From Peribacillus frigoritolerans (GTDB lineage Bacteria; Bacillota; Bacilli; Bacillales; DSM-1321), in contig NZ_KV440950.1 in assembly GCF_001636405.1 (NCBI RefSeq), positions 674,001 to 738,000 of the forward strand: DNA of 64,000 nucleotides, written 5' to 3'. Positions 56,044 to 64,000 of this stretch are shown here, in pieces. Position 1 is the first letter of the stretch; each line of letters begins with the position of its first letter. A program made the position numbers and the translations under genes. The notes under the pieces are model-generated. The model was not told the origin of the DNA. It made no database searches and saw nothing but the letters and a program-made list of their open reading frames with translations.

Positions 56044-57209
56044 TTAAAACGAGTTATGTTTCAAAAACGATTGCAGAGCTTAAGCCATCAGGCATCCGCC
56101 GCTTTTTCGACTTGGCAGCCAATTTGGAAGGGGTCGTCTCGCTTGGTGTAGGTGAACCGGATTTCGTTACATCTTGGGCGGTAAGGGAAGCGGCGATCAA
56201 CTCCCTGGAGGAAGGATATACCTCATATACGGCCAATGCCGGATTATTTGAATTAAGGTCGGAAATCAGCCGGTATATGGAGAAGCAGTTCCATGTTTCG
56301 TATAGACCGGATGATCAAATCATTGTCACGGTCGGAGCAAGCCAGGCCCTCGATATTGCCCTGAGGACCATCTTGAATCCAGGTGAAGAAGTCATTGTCG
56401 TCGAACCTTGTTTCGTCGCCTATGCACCGCTTGTGACCATGGCAGGGGGAATACCGGTCACGGTCCAAACATCCAAGGAAGAAGACTTTAAGCTGACTCC
56501 CCAACAACTCGAAGCGGCGATCACGCCTAAAACGAAGGCCGTTTTAATCTGTTCACCGAATAACCCGACGGGAACCCAGCTTGGGCAGGAAGAATTAGTG
56601 ATGCTTGCTGACATCGTTAAAAAGCATGACTTGCTGGTGATTTCCGATGAAATCTATGCCGAACTTGCTTATGATGAGGAATTCACTTCTTTTGCTGCCG
56701 TTGACGGCATGCTTGAGCGGACGATTGTCATCAATGGGTTTTCGAAAGGGTTTGCGATGACAGGGTGGCGTCTTGGGTTCGTTTGTGCACCTAAGGAAAT
56801 TTCCGAAGCGATGCTTAAGCTTCACCAATATGCGATGATGTGCGCGCCGACCGTTGCGCAGCATGCTGCATTGGAAGCTTTAAAGAACGGTATGCAGGAT
56901 GTGGAAGAAATGCGTCGGAGTTATCGGAGAAGACGAAATTATATCGTGAAATCATTTAACGATATGGGGCTGGATTGCCATAATCCCGGCGGGGCTTTTT
57001 ATGCTTTTCCATCAATCGAGAGAACGGGGATGACTTCGATGGAATTTGCTGAAAAACTTCTGACGGAAGAACTTGTTGCCGTTGTACCGGGAGATGTGTT
57101 CGGGGAAAGCGGTGAAGGTCATATCCGCTGTTCTTATGCATCCTCCATGGAACAGCTTCAGGAAGCACTCAGAAGAATGGAACGTTTCATGAAGAATCAT
57201 TGCCAATAA
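56040..57209 (+). CDS. alaT: Alanine transaminase AlaT
   Basis: This 389-residue class I aminotransferase matches AlaT (YugH), making alanine from pyruvate. The N-terminal ADKP-type SLGVGEPDF, the PNNPTGTQL block and the PLP lysine in INGFSKGFAMTGWRLGF mark the family. It is coupled to alaR by a four-base overlap and ends at a strong terminator. Confidence 0.94.
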   Translation: MIKTSYVSKTIAELKPSGIRRFFDLAANLEGVVSLGVGEPDFVTSWAVREAAINSLEEGYTSYTANAGLFELRSEISRYMEKQFHVSYRPDDQIIVTVGASQALDIALRTILNPGEEVIVVEPCFVAYAPLVTMAGGIPVTVQTSKEEDFKLTPQQLEAAITPKTKAVLICSPNNPTGTQLGQEELVMLADIVKKHDLLVISDEIYAELAYDEEFTSFAAVDGMLERTIVINGFSKGFAMTGWRLGFVCAPKEISEAMLKLHQYAMMCAPTVAQHAALEALKNGMQDVEEMRRSYRRRRNYIVKSFNDMGLDCHNPGGAFYAFPSIERTGMTSMEFAEKLLTEELVAVVPGDVFGESGEGHIRCSYASSMEQLQEALRRMERFMKNHCQ

Positions 57210-57222
57210 AAGCAAAAAAATA

Positions 57223-57254
57223 GGGATCCGGCCATTAGCAGCCGGATCCCTTTC
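57223..57254 (+). terminator. Terminator after alaT
   Basis: GGGATCCGGC and GCCGGATCCC form a perfect 10-bp stem around CATTAGCA, followed by TTTCC. Confidence 0.85.
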
Positions 57255-57367
57255 CATAGGGGGAATTAGAAAAAAGAGTTAATCTAATAGATTAACATAG
57301 AAAGTGTTAATCATAGTATATCCAGTACCCAGAAAAAAAATACACATACTACGACCCATTTTTTGAA

Positions 57368-57721
57368 TTAAGCTTGTGTTTTATATAAAGTATGCATAAC
57401 TTTCAGAATTTGTTCTTCGCTAAAGTCCTTGGCTGTTCTTAGAATGAGCTCAGTTTTTTTGGTTCCGATTTCTTCAATCAATTTTTTTATGTCCTCGTCG
57501 ATACCAGCGGCGTTACCGGTCTGGGCATCCTTCAGGAATTCTGAAGCCGGAATGTCAAGAACGGTGGAAAGACGTAAAATGGTTTGTGTATCAGGAACCG
57601 ATTCACCCGATTCATACTTTTCGATTTTCTTCGTGCCGATTCGTAATTTCAAAGCCAGTTCCTGTTGAGTTAGGTTGTGATCTTCTCGGTATTGACGGAT
57701 ATTCTTCGCGATATTTGACAT
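57368..57721 (-). CDS. XRE family transcriptional regulator
   Basis: This 117-residue protein has an N-terminal Cro/C1-type HTH (NIRQYREDHNLTQQELALKL and KIEKYESGESVPDTQTILRL), and a short C-terminal helical part (DEDIKKLIEEIGTKKTELIL). ATG at 57719-57721 follows AAAAAGGAG. The target is not known. It stands alone between alaT and the transporter gene, possibly a nearby gene's regulator. Confidence 0.88.
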   Translation of the reverse strand: MSNIAKNIRQYREDHNLTQQELALKLRIGTKKIEKYESGESVPDTQTILRLSTVLDIPASEFLKDAQTGNAAGIDEDIKKLIEEIGTKKTELILRTAKDFSEEQILKVMHTLYKTQA

Positions 57722-57818
57722 GGTCAGACACTCCTTTTTCAGGAAATATATTTTTATTATGTAATTATTTTACCATATTATTACTTAAGTGAAGGAACGG
57801 AATATGTAGGTTTTGTGA

Positions 57819-57853
57819 AAAAAATGCCGCATCGAGAAATATCGAAACGGCAT
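57819..57853 (-). terminator. Terminator after the NSS transporter gene
   Basis: On the minus strand ATGCCG-TTTCGA pairs with TCGA-xx-CGGCAT and is followed by a seven-T run. Confidence 0.75.
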
Positions 57854-57861
57854 GTTGAATG

Positions 57862-59205
57862 TTAAATGAGATTAGTTGACTTAAGGAATACGAGTATGAT
57901 CATGATCGGCACGATGTAGCGAATCAGGAAGTACCAAAGTTTAAAAAGTGATCGGCCGGGATCAGCGCCAGTTTCGAACTCCTTTTGTACCTCGATCCTT
58001 TTCATTTGATAACCGATGAAAAGGGATATGAACAAGGCGCCGACTGGCAGCGCGATATTGCTTGTCAGATAATCCGCGAAATCGAATATGGATAAATTGA
58101 AAATCTTCACATCCGAAAGCACCCCAAAGGACAATGCGCTAGGAATCCCAATCAGGAAAACGGTGATACCAGCTATCCAAGAGGCCTTCTTCCGTTTTGC
58201 GGAATCCCCCTTGATCATGGCTGCAACGACGATTTCGAGAATGGAGAATGCTGTCGTAAGGGTGGCAAATAATAATAATATGAAGAAAATGAACATGAAG
58301 ATCCCGCCAAGCGCCATTTCATTGAAGACGGCAGGCAACACGACAAATACCAGTCCAGGCCCGCTTGAAGGGCTGAAGCCCAGTGCGAAAACAGCCGGGA
58401 AGATGACCAAACCTGCCAGCAAGGAAATGAAGATATTCAGTCCAACTACAGAAAAGGCCGATTTTGTAATATCTTCTTTTTTACTTAAATAGGATGCGTA
58501 GGTTACCATCACGGAAACACCGACACTTAGTGCAAAGAAGGATTGGCCGAGTGCCAATAGGATCGTTTCCCCTGTTAATGCGGAAAAGTCCGGTTTCAAG
58601 AAGAATTTAACACCTTCCATTGCCCCATCCAGAGTCAAGGATCGGATAAGAAGGATGATGAAAAGAATGAACAATGAAGGCATCATATATTTATTAGCCT
58701 TTTCAATTCCCTTGGAAACGCCGCCTTGCACGACCCAAATGGTAAAGACCATGAATAATAACTGAGCGATGACCGTTTCATAAGGATTACTGATTATCGT
58801 ATTGAAGAAGTTCCCATATTCCTCTTGCGTCAAGTTTGAGAGGGAACCTGTAAAGCTCCTTGCTAAATAGGAGATGATCCAGCCTCCAACAACACTGAAG
58901 AAGGAAAGAAGGATGATTGAAGCGACGACACCGCCATATCCAATCAATGCCCAAGGCTTTCCAGGGGCGATATGTTTATATGCGCTAATGGCATCTTTCT
59001 GTGCATTGCGGCCAATCGTGAATTCCGCTATTAATATCGGTGCCCCGATAAGCAGGGTGAATATAATGAAGAGCAGGAAAAAGACCCCACCGCCATTTTC
59101 CCCAGTCATATACGGGAGCTTCCAGATGGCGCCCAATCCGATAGCGGATCCCGCGGCTGCCAGGATGAACCCAAGTTTTGAAGTCCATTGATCTTGTTTT
59201 GACAT
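57862..59205 (-). CDS. Neurotransmitter:sodium symporter family transporter
   Basis: This 447-residue polytopic protein is an NSS (SNF) family sodium-dependent transporter, LeuT-like and similar to YocR/YhdH. The first helix holds AAAGSAIGLGAIWKLPYMTGENGG with the sodium-site residues; about 11 helices follow. The sixth-helix region includes ALGQSFFALSVGVSVMVTY. Amino acids are the likely substrates. The ATG at 59203-59205 follows AAAGGAG. It ends at the terminator 57819-57853. Confidence 0.93.
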   Translation of the reverse strand: MSKQDQWTSKLGFILAAAGSAIGLGAIWKLPYMTGENGGGVFFLLFIIFTLLIGAPILIAEFTIGRNAQKDAISAYKHIAPGKPWALIGYGGVVASIILLSFFSVVGGWIISYLARSFTGSLSNLTQEEYGNFFNTIISNPYETVIAQLLFMVFTIWVVQGGVSKGIEKANKYMMPSLFILFIILLIRSLTLDGAMEGVKFFLKPDFSALTGETILLALGQSFFALSVGVSVMVTYASYLSKKEDITKSAFSVVGLNIFISLLAGLVIFPAVFALGFSPSSGPGLVFVVLPAVFNEMALGGIFMFIFFILLLFATLTTAFSILEIVVAAMIKGDSAKRKKASWIAGITVFLIGIPSALSFGVLSDVKIFNLSIFDFADYLTSNIALPVGALFISLFIGYQMKRIEVQKEFETGADPGRSLFKLWYFLIRYIVPIMIILVFLKSTNLI

Positions 59206-59469
59206 GATGGAAAAACTCCTTTAGATGTAAAGAATATCTAGCTGTATATTATTTTTTTTAAAACATTTTCTCATCTTACTATGATTAAGGGCAATTGGAT
59301 AGGTTTAATATTACAATCTTTAGAAAAATGAGTAAATATCTTAAGGGAAATAGGGGTTATTTGCAAATTTTTAGGTTAAGTTATATACAAAGATCTTATA
59401 ATATTTATTATTTCCAAAAAACAAACATTTTTAATGAGTAAAATCCCAAAAAGTATGGTATACTTAACT

Positions 59470-59498
59470 TTGATTATTTTCCAATTATGTGATATAAT
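59470..59498 (+). promoter_or_regulatory. Sigma-A promoter of yugI
   Basis: TTGATT (59470-59475) and a perfect TATAAT (59493-59498) are spaced by 17 bases, 51 bases before yugI. The 344-base gap 59206-59549 is otherwise AT-rich with no gene. Confidence 0.78.
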
Positions 59499-59549
59499 TT
59501 TTTATTGCGTGAAAAGACGAAAAAATATATATAAAATAGGAGTGTTACC

Positions 59550-59954
59550 ATGTCTGAAAAATTCGAAATTGGTGCGGTAGTTGCTGGTAAAGTTACTGGT
59601 ATTCAACCATACGGTGCATTTGTTGCTTTAGATGAATCAACTCAAGGTTTAGTTCATATTTCTGAAATCACTCACGGCTTCGTTAAAGATATTAACGAAC
59701 ATTTAAAAGTGGGCGATGAAGTGAAAGTTAAAGTTCTTTCCATCGATTCAGCTGCTGGAAAAATCGGCTTATCGATCCGCGCTACAGAAGAAGCTCCTGA
59801 GCGTACTGAAGCTCCGAAAAAAGCTCCGAAAAAACGCCAAGCATCTGTTAAAGCGACATCTCACATCGAATCTACTGAAGGTTTCAACACATTGAAAGAC
59901 AAACTTCAAGAGTGGATTGAACAATCTCAACGCGAAGACTTAATCAAAAAATAA
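59550..59954 (+). CDS. yugI: YugI, S1 RNA-binding general stress protein 13
   Basis: This 134-residue protein has an S1 domain at about 8-75 (GAVVAGKVTGIQPYGAFVAL and EGLVHISEI-type DESTQGLVHISEITHGFV), followed by a Lys/Ala/Pro-rich linker and a C-terminal helical tail. It matches YugI (GSP13), which binds the ribosome in B. subtilis. ATG 59550 follows TAGGAGTG. A terminator ends the unit. Confidence 0.94.
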   Translation: MSEKFEIGAVVAGKVTGIQPYGAFVALDESTQGLVHISEITHGFVKDINEHLKVGDEVKVKVLSIDSAAGKIGLSIRATEEAPERTEAPKKAPKKRQASVKATSHIESTEGFNTLKDKLQEWIEQSQREDLIKK

Positions 59955-59962
59955 TTTTTTAG

Positions 59963-59996
59963 AACCGGCAGATCCTCGATCAGCCGGTTTTTTTTG
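59963..59996 (+). terminator. Terminator after yugI
   Basis: AACCGGC pairs with GCCGGTT around 13 bases (with GATC pairing inside) and is followed by eight T residues. Confidence 0.85.
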
Positions 59997-60013
59997 TCCT
60001 GGGGCACATGAAG

Positions 60014-60057
60014 AAATAAAGCCGGGTCATGTGTTTATCCATGGTCCGGCTTTATTT
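60014..60057 (-). terminator. Terminator after yuzA
   Basis: AAATAAAGCCGG-ATG pairs with CAT-CCGGCTTTATTT. It serves the minus-strand yuzA gene, and by symmetry also yugI transcripts. Confidence 0.82.
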
Positions 60058-60089
60058 TATAGAACCTAACATTGTCGATGATCAAGATC

Positions 60090-60323
60090 TCAGCGAGTCG
60101 GTTTGGTTTCAGGCTCCCTGGAAATTTCAGGACTTGGTTTAAAGAGAAGACCAAGATTAATGAGACCTGCAATTCCAACCAATCCATAAACGATACGGGC
60201 CATTCCGGCATCTTGCCCTCCGAAAATCGAAGCGACCAAGTCAAATTGGAAAAACCCTATTAATCCCCAGTTGATTGCCCCGATTATAGTAAGAACAAGT
60301 GCAATTCTTTGTATTCCACTCAT
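60090..60323 (-). CDS. yuzA: YuzA, DUF378 small membrane protein
   Basis: This 77-residue protein belongs to DUF378, as YuzA does. It has two helices (IALVLTIIGAINWGLIGFF and IVYGLVGIAGLINLGLLF) with the conserved NWGL motif and a charged C-terminal tail. The function is unknown. The ATG at 60321-60323 follows AAAAGGAGGC. It is convergent with yugI, as both are neighbours in B. subtilis. Confidence 0.9.
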   Translation of the reverse strand: MSGIQRIALVLTIIGAINWGLIGFFQFDLVASIFGGQDAGMARIVYGLVGIAGLINLGLLFKPSPEISREPETKPTR

Positions 60324-60526
60324 TGTACAGCCTCCTTTTTTTTGAAAAAATCAGTTCTTTACTTATCATGCATTTTCAGCATGTAAATATACATCCACCC
60401 AAAAGTTAGGGCGGATATTTTGTATTTAAATGGAACATTGGTCATAATGAATAAAAGAAAAACTAGCACTTGGCCCTGTCGTTCATTCGAAAACGGAGTC
60501 AATGTGGCATTAAAGGAGAGATACCA

Positions 60527-61690
60527 TTGGAGAATTTCACATATAAAAATCCTACAAAAGTAATTTTCGGGAAAGGTCAGCTTGAAAGCTTAAAAACTGA
60601 AATTCCCGCCTATGGCGATAGAGTTTTACTTGTATATGGCGGGGGGAGCATAAAGAAAAATGGCTTATATGAAAAAGTGATCAATGCCTTGAAAGAGATC
60701 GATGCAGAGGTGCACGAACTTTCCGGAGTTGAACCGAATCCACGCATCTCAACAGTCCGGAAGGGTGTTGACCTTTGTAAAGAACATGGGATCGACTTTG
60801 TCCTTGCGGTTGGAGGGGGAAGCGTTATAGACGCTACAAAGGCCATCGTTGCAGGTGCTAAATATGAGGGTGATCCATGGGATCTTGTCATTAAGAAGTC
60901 ACCAGTCGAAGAGGCCCTTCCATTCGGAACGGTGCTGACTTTAGCTGCAACAGGCTCTGAGGCGAATTCCGGATCTGTCATAACAAACTGGGAAACGAAA
61001 GAGAAATATGGATGGGGAAGTCCATTGGTATTTCCGCAATTCTCCATTTTGGACCCTGAAAATACTTTTTCAGTACCAAAAGACCAGACGGTATACGGAA
61101 TGGTCGATATGATGTCACATGTATTCGAAACGTACTTCCACCCGGAAACGCATGCACCGCTGCAAGACCGTTTTTGTGAATCTCTGTTATCGACGGTGAT
61201 TGAAACGGCACCTAAACTATTGGAAGACCTGGAGGATTATGAGCATCGGGCCACTATCCTGTATGCCGGAAACCTAGCCTTGAATGGGTCGCTTGGGGTT
61301 GGTTACAGCGGTGATTGGGCAACGCATAACATTGAACATGCCGTTTCAGCTGTTTATGACATCCCGCATGCAGGAGGATTGGCCATCTTATTCCCGAATT
61401 GGATGAAGCATGTGCTCCATGAAAATGTCGCACGATTTAAACAAGTTGCAGTCCGTGTATTCCATGTAGATCCGGAAGGTAAAACGGATGAGGAAGCGGC
61501 CCTTGAAGGCATTGAAAGACTTAGGTCATTTTGGAGCAGCTTAGGGGCGCCGACCAATCTTTCGGATTATGGCATCGATGACTCACAATTGGAAGTCATG
61601 GCTGATAAAGCGATGAGCAGAGGGGAATTTGGACGATTCAAAGTCCTGAACCGTGAAGATGTCCTTGCCATTTTACGGGCTTCCTTATAA
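60527..61690 (+). CDS. yugJ: Iron-containing alcohol dehydrogenase, YugJ/YugK-like
   Basis: This 387-residue protein is a group III iron-containing alcohol dehydrogenase, NAD(P)H-dependent butanol-type. [15 protein letters not shown] near residues 93-107 is the cofactor loop, and the metal ligands are in [32 protein letters not shown] start at TTG 60527 ([11 protein letters not shown]) behind AAAGGAGAG; the upstream open frame has no site. B. subtilis has the tandem pair yugJ-yugK at this place; only one gene is here, so the symbol is uncertain between the two. Confidence 0.9.
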   Translation: MENFTYKNPTKVIFGKGQLESLKTEIPAYGDRVLLVYGGGSIKKNGLYEKVINALKEIDAEVHELSGVEPNPRISTVRKGVDLCKEHGIDFVLAVGGGSVIDATKAIVAGAKYEGDPWDLVIKKSPVEEALPFGTVLTLAATGSEANSGSVITNWETKEKYGWGSPLVFPQFSILDPENTFSVPKDQTVYGMVDMMSHVFETYFHPETHAPLQDRFCESLLSTVIETAPKLLEDLEDYEHRATILYAGNLALNGSLGVGYSGDWATHNIEHAVSAVYDIPHAGGLAILFPNWMKHVLHENVARFKQVAVRVFHVDPEGKTDEEAALEGIERLRSFWSSLGAPTNLSDYGIDDSQLEVMADKAMSRGEFGRFKVLNREDVLAILRASL

Positions 61691-61837
61691 ACAAGTGATA
61701 TGATCCGATCTCCCTCCTTGCCAGGTGGGAGATTGCTTTATATGCATAATTCGTTATTTACTTGATCGATTTCTTGATTATGAGAATTACATCAGATAAA
61801 GTGAAAGGGAAACTAAAGAATTCAAGGAGGAATTTGA

Positions 61838-63184
61838 ATGGCCCATATTCGTTTCGATTATTCAAAAGCCCTGCCGTTTTTCGGGGAGCATGAAATTACC
61901 TATCTACAGGATGCTGTAAAAGTGGCACACCATTCCCTGCATGAGCAGACAGGGGCAGGCAATGAATATCTTGGCTGGCTTGATTTACCCGCCAATTATG
62001 ATAAAGAAGAATTCTCAAGAATCAAAAAAGCGGCCGCGAAAATAAAAGAAGATTCAGAAGTGCTGCTGGTTATCGGAATCGGTGGATCATATCTGGGAGC
62101 ACGGGCAGCAGTTGAGATGCTTCAACATAGTTTTTATAACATTCTACCTTCGGATAAAAGGAAAGCACCGCAAATTTTATTTGTCGGTAATAATATAAGC
62201 TCTACATATATGCAGGACGTGATGGACCTATTGGAAAATAGGGATTTCTCGATCAACGTCATCTCTAAATCCGGTACGACCACGGAGCCTGCACTGGCCT
62301 TCAGGATTTTCAGGAAACTGCTTGAACAAAAATACGGCGTTGAAGAAGCTAAGAGCCGCATTTATGCTACGACTGATAAAGAGAAGGGCGCATTAAAAAC
62401 GGTAGCAACGGAGGAAGGTTTCCAAACTTTCGTCATTCCTGATGATGTTGGCGGACGTTACTCGGTCTTAACGGCTGTAGGGCTGCTTCCGATTGCTGTC
62501 AGCGGGGCGGATATCGATCAAATCATGGAGGGAGCCGAGCGTGCCAGGGCCGACTTCAGTTCTTCCGAGCTAGGGGAGAATCAGGCATACCAATATGCGG
62601 CGGTTCGGAATATCCTTTACAATAAAGGGAAAACGATTGAAATGCTGATAAACTATGAGCCTGGACTTCAATACTTCTCTGAGTGGTGGAAACAGTTATT
62701 TGGAGAAAGTGAAGGGAAGGATCAAAAAGGGATATTCCCTTCATCGGCTAACTTCTCGACTGACCTGCATTCATTAGGGCAGTATGTCCAGGAAGGACGG
62801 CGTGATCTTTTTGAAACGGTCATCAAAGTCGATAAGGCCCGACACGAAATCTTGATTGAAGAAGCGTCCAATGACTTGGACGGCCTGAATTACCTAGCAG
62901 GTGAAACGGTGCAATTCGTGAATAATAAAGCATTTGAAGGTACGCTGTTAGCCCATACGGACGGCGGCGTTCCCAACCTGATCGTAACGGTTCCTCAGCT
63001 CGATGCTTATACTTTTGGCTACCTTGTATATTTCTTCGAGAAAGCTTGTGCAATGAGCGGTTATTTACTGGGTGTAAATCCATTTGATCAGCCTGGAGTG
63101 GAAGCCTATAAGGTGAACATGTTTGCTCTTTTAGGCAAGCCGGGTTATGAAAAGAAAAAAGCGGAGCTCGAACAGCGCTTATAA
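61838..63184 (+). CDS. pgi: Glucose-6-phosphate isomerase
   Basis: This 448-residue enzyme is Pgi, interconverting glucose-6-phosphate and fructose-6-phosphate. Signature one ([17 protein letters not shown]) is near residue 71 and the second PGI block is [29 protein letters not shown] and the catalytic lysine in [12 protein letters not shown] complete the site. ATG 61838 follows AAGGAGG. A strong terminator follows. Confidence 0.97.
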   Translation: MAHIRFDYSKALPFFGEHEITYLQDAVKVAHHSLHEQTGAGNEYLGWLDLPANYDKEEFSRIKKAAAKIKEDSEVLLVIGIGGSYLGARAAVEMLQHSFYNILPSDKRKAPQILFVGNNISSTYMQDVMDLLENRDFSINVISKSGTTTEPALAFRIFRKLLEQKYGVEEAKSRIYATTDKEKGALKTVATEEGFQTFVIPDDVGGRYSVLTAVGLLPIAVSGADIDQIMEGAERARADFSSSELGENQAYQYAAVRNILYNKGKTIEMLINYEPGLQYFSEWWKQLFGESEGKDQKGIFPSSANFSTDLHSLGQYVQEGRRDLFETVIKVDKARHEILIEEASNDLDGLNYLAGETVQFVNNKAFEGTLLAHTDGGVPNLIVTVPQLDAYTFGYLVYFFEKACAMSGYLLGVNPFDQPGVEAYKVNMFALLGKPGYEKKKAELEQRL

Positions 63185-63186
63185 TA

Positions 63187-63234
63187 TAAAAGGCATCAAG
63201 CCGGAATAACATCCGGCTTGATGCCTTTTTTTTG
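63187..63234 (+). terminator. Terminator after pgi
   Basis: AAAGGCATCAAGCCGGA and TCCGGCTTGATGCCTTT pair perfectly around ATAACA, followed by a T run. Confidence 0.92.
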
Positions 63235-63417
63235 TTGAACGCCAAAGGGTAAGAATAAACGACACTGGATCGAAAATGAAAGTGGGGGGTGATTAGTATC
63301 GAGGAGCTAGAGAAACTGTGAACGGTTCCCCGGTCCGCAAGAAGCCTGCCTGCCGGATGGAAAGAAGAAGATGTAAGATGCTAAAACAAGACAAAATCAA
63401 AACTGGAGGAAATCATA

Positions 63418-63833
63418 TTGGGAGACTTAAATATTTTTATATCTTTTGGTGCTGGGGTTTATCCTTTATTTCTCCTTGCTGTTTGCCCGTATATCCTGCC
63501 TTTTTATCTTATATTACAGGATTATCAGTTACAGAATTAAAAGAAGATAATAACAAATTAAATAGCAGGCCAATTTTATTTACGATCTCTTTTATGAATA
63601 CATTGATTTAATTAGACAAGTAGGTGCATTTTGATAATTGTTTTTGGTTTAATGATTATTGGGGTTTTTCAACCAAAATTCTTAATGATGGATAAAAATC
63701 GCCCATCCGATAGATAGGTTCTATTTTAATTGGGATAGGATATGCTGCTGTTTGGACTCCTTGCATAGGACCCATATTAGGGGCCGTTGTAACCCTTGGT
63801 TTGTCTACAGGTCAGATGTTAAAATACAAAAAG
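63418..63833 (+). pseudogene. ccdA: Decayed ccdA (DsbD-type cytochrome c biogenesis membrane protein)
   Basis: TTG 63418, eight bases after GGAGG, opens with GDLNIFISFGAG. A one-base shift then yields LSFISPCCLPVYPAFLSYITG, including the conserved first cysteine of CcdA. After TISFM about 30 residues are missing; DLIRQVGAF, then IIVFGLMIIGVFQPKFL and finally YAAVWTPCIGPILGAVVTLG, with the second cysteine, follow in other frames. The C-terminal half (about 80 residues) is absent. CcdA moves electrons across the membrane to thiol-disulfide proteins in cytochrome c maturation. This copy cannot work; a functional copy probably exists elsewhere. Confidence 0.85.
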
Positions 63834-63934
63834 TGAACCTGACTAAAAAAGAAGGCAAAGAATTATTAAAAAAAATCCTAGTTCATTCAGAGAAAAAAGG
63901 AATTCCCACTTTTCCCAAAAAGAAAAAAGCCTGA
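63833..63934 (+). other. Unrecognised coding-like remnant after ccdA
   Basis: GTG 63833 begins a 33-codon Lys-rich frame (VNLTKKEGKELLKKILVHS, ending PTFPKKKKA) that runs to a terminator. No ribosome binding site is seen. It could be the tail of a further gene fused by the ccdA deletion. I do not recognise it. The stretch 63235-63417 upstream of ccdA also shows nothing assignable. Confidence 0.35.
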
Positions 63935-63967
63935 AGCGGTTTTACTGCTCCAGGCTCTTTTTTTAGC
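63925..63967 (+). terminator. Terminator at the window end
   Basis: AAAGCCTG-AGC pairs with GCT-CAGGCTCTTT around nine bases, followed by a T run. It remains downstream of the decayed ccdA. Confidence 0.78.
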
Positions 63968-64000
63968 TTTTGGTCTTCATGTAAATTTGAAACAAAGTTT

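Noticed and set aside
63318..63611. 97-residue plus-strand open frame before the window end
   Set aside because: Its first part reads the pre-ccdA region out of context; only the later half matches CcdA, so it belongs to the pseudogene.

Overview
The window is chromosomal DNA of an endospore-forming Bacillaceae species, most likely a Peribacillus or close Bacillus relative. This rests on gene order and on sporulation genes (yunB, lytH, a YhcN-type lipoprotein, yutH, kapB/kapD, a YteA-type protein), on AAGGAGG-type ribosome binding sites with frequent TTG and GTG starts, and on moderate G+C. The order follows two Bacillus subtilis neighbourhoods, yun-yut-yum-yui and mrp-kap-patB-yug-pgi, joined here by an accessory stretch. 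I saw no rRNA, tRNA, CRISPR array, insertion sequence or prophage.

Layout. 1-2.1 kb is the end of the suf Fe-S assembly operon (sufS 3' end, sufU, sufB). 2.2-16.1 kb is the yun/yut block: yunFEDC, an HD-GYP gene cut by an in-frame stop, spore genes yunB and lytH, lipA, small conserved genes, yutE-yutF, yutG, yutH and a YkuD-type L,D-transpeptidase. 16.2-19.6 kb is the threonine operon hom-thrC-thrB with a clear sigma-A promoter. 19.7-27.3 kb is a redox and Fe-S block: yutI, yuzD, yutJ, yuzB, yutM, yumC and a second NDH-2 gene, interrupted by two decayed genes (DUF2225 and an NAD-binding oxidoreductase). 27.4-32.6 kb carries a NUDIX gene, yuiB, yuiC, a cobalamin-binding-like protein coupled to yuiD, and pepA.

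33.0-38.2 kb is the accessory stretch. It holds a four-gene operon of stand-alone GTP cyclohydrolase II, RibD, an FAD monooxygenase and a YqfW-type HAD phosphatase. The operon has a near-consensus promoter with a perfect inverted repeat at the expected transcription start and no FMN riboswitch. A thioesterase and a MOSC protein follow. 38.2-43.9 kb is the complete mrpABCDEFG antiporter operon on the minus strand. 44.3-46.6 kb holds two broken genes, a yufK-like membrane protein and a pbpD-like penicillin-binding protein. 46.8-63.2 kb contains kapD, kapB, ppiB, a GNAT enzyme, a bPH protein, manganese catalase, a YteA-like protein, patB, yugE, yugF, alaR-alaT, an XRE regulator, an NSS transporter, yugI, yuzA, an iron alcohol dehydrogenase and pgi. 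The window ends in a decayed ccdA.

Three copies of a ~220-260 bp interspersed element with imperfect inverted ends lie in intergenic gaps, with a possible degenerate fourth copy. A 21-bp minisatellite abuts yugF. The best candidate for an undescribed system is the ribA-ribD-monooxygenase-HAD operon: by family it has the steps from GTP to 5-amino-6-ribitylaminouracil plus an oxidase, without the genes that finish riboflavin. Six genes are disrupted (HD-GYP, DUF2225, oxidoreductase, yufK-like, pbpD, ccdA), so either local gene decay or sequence error should be checked.
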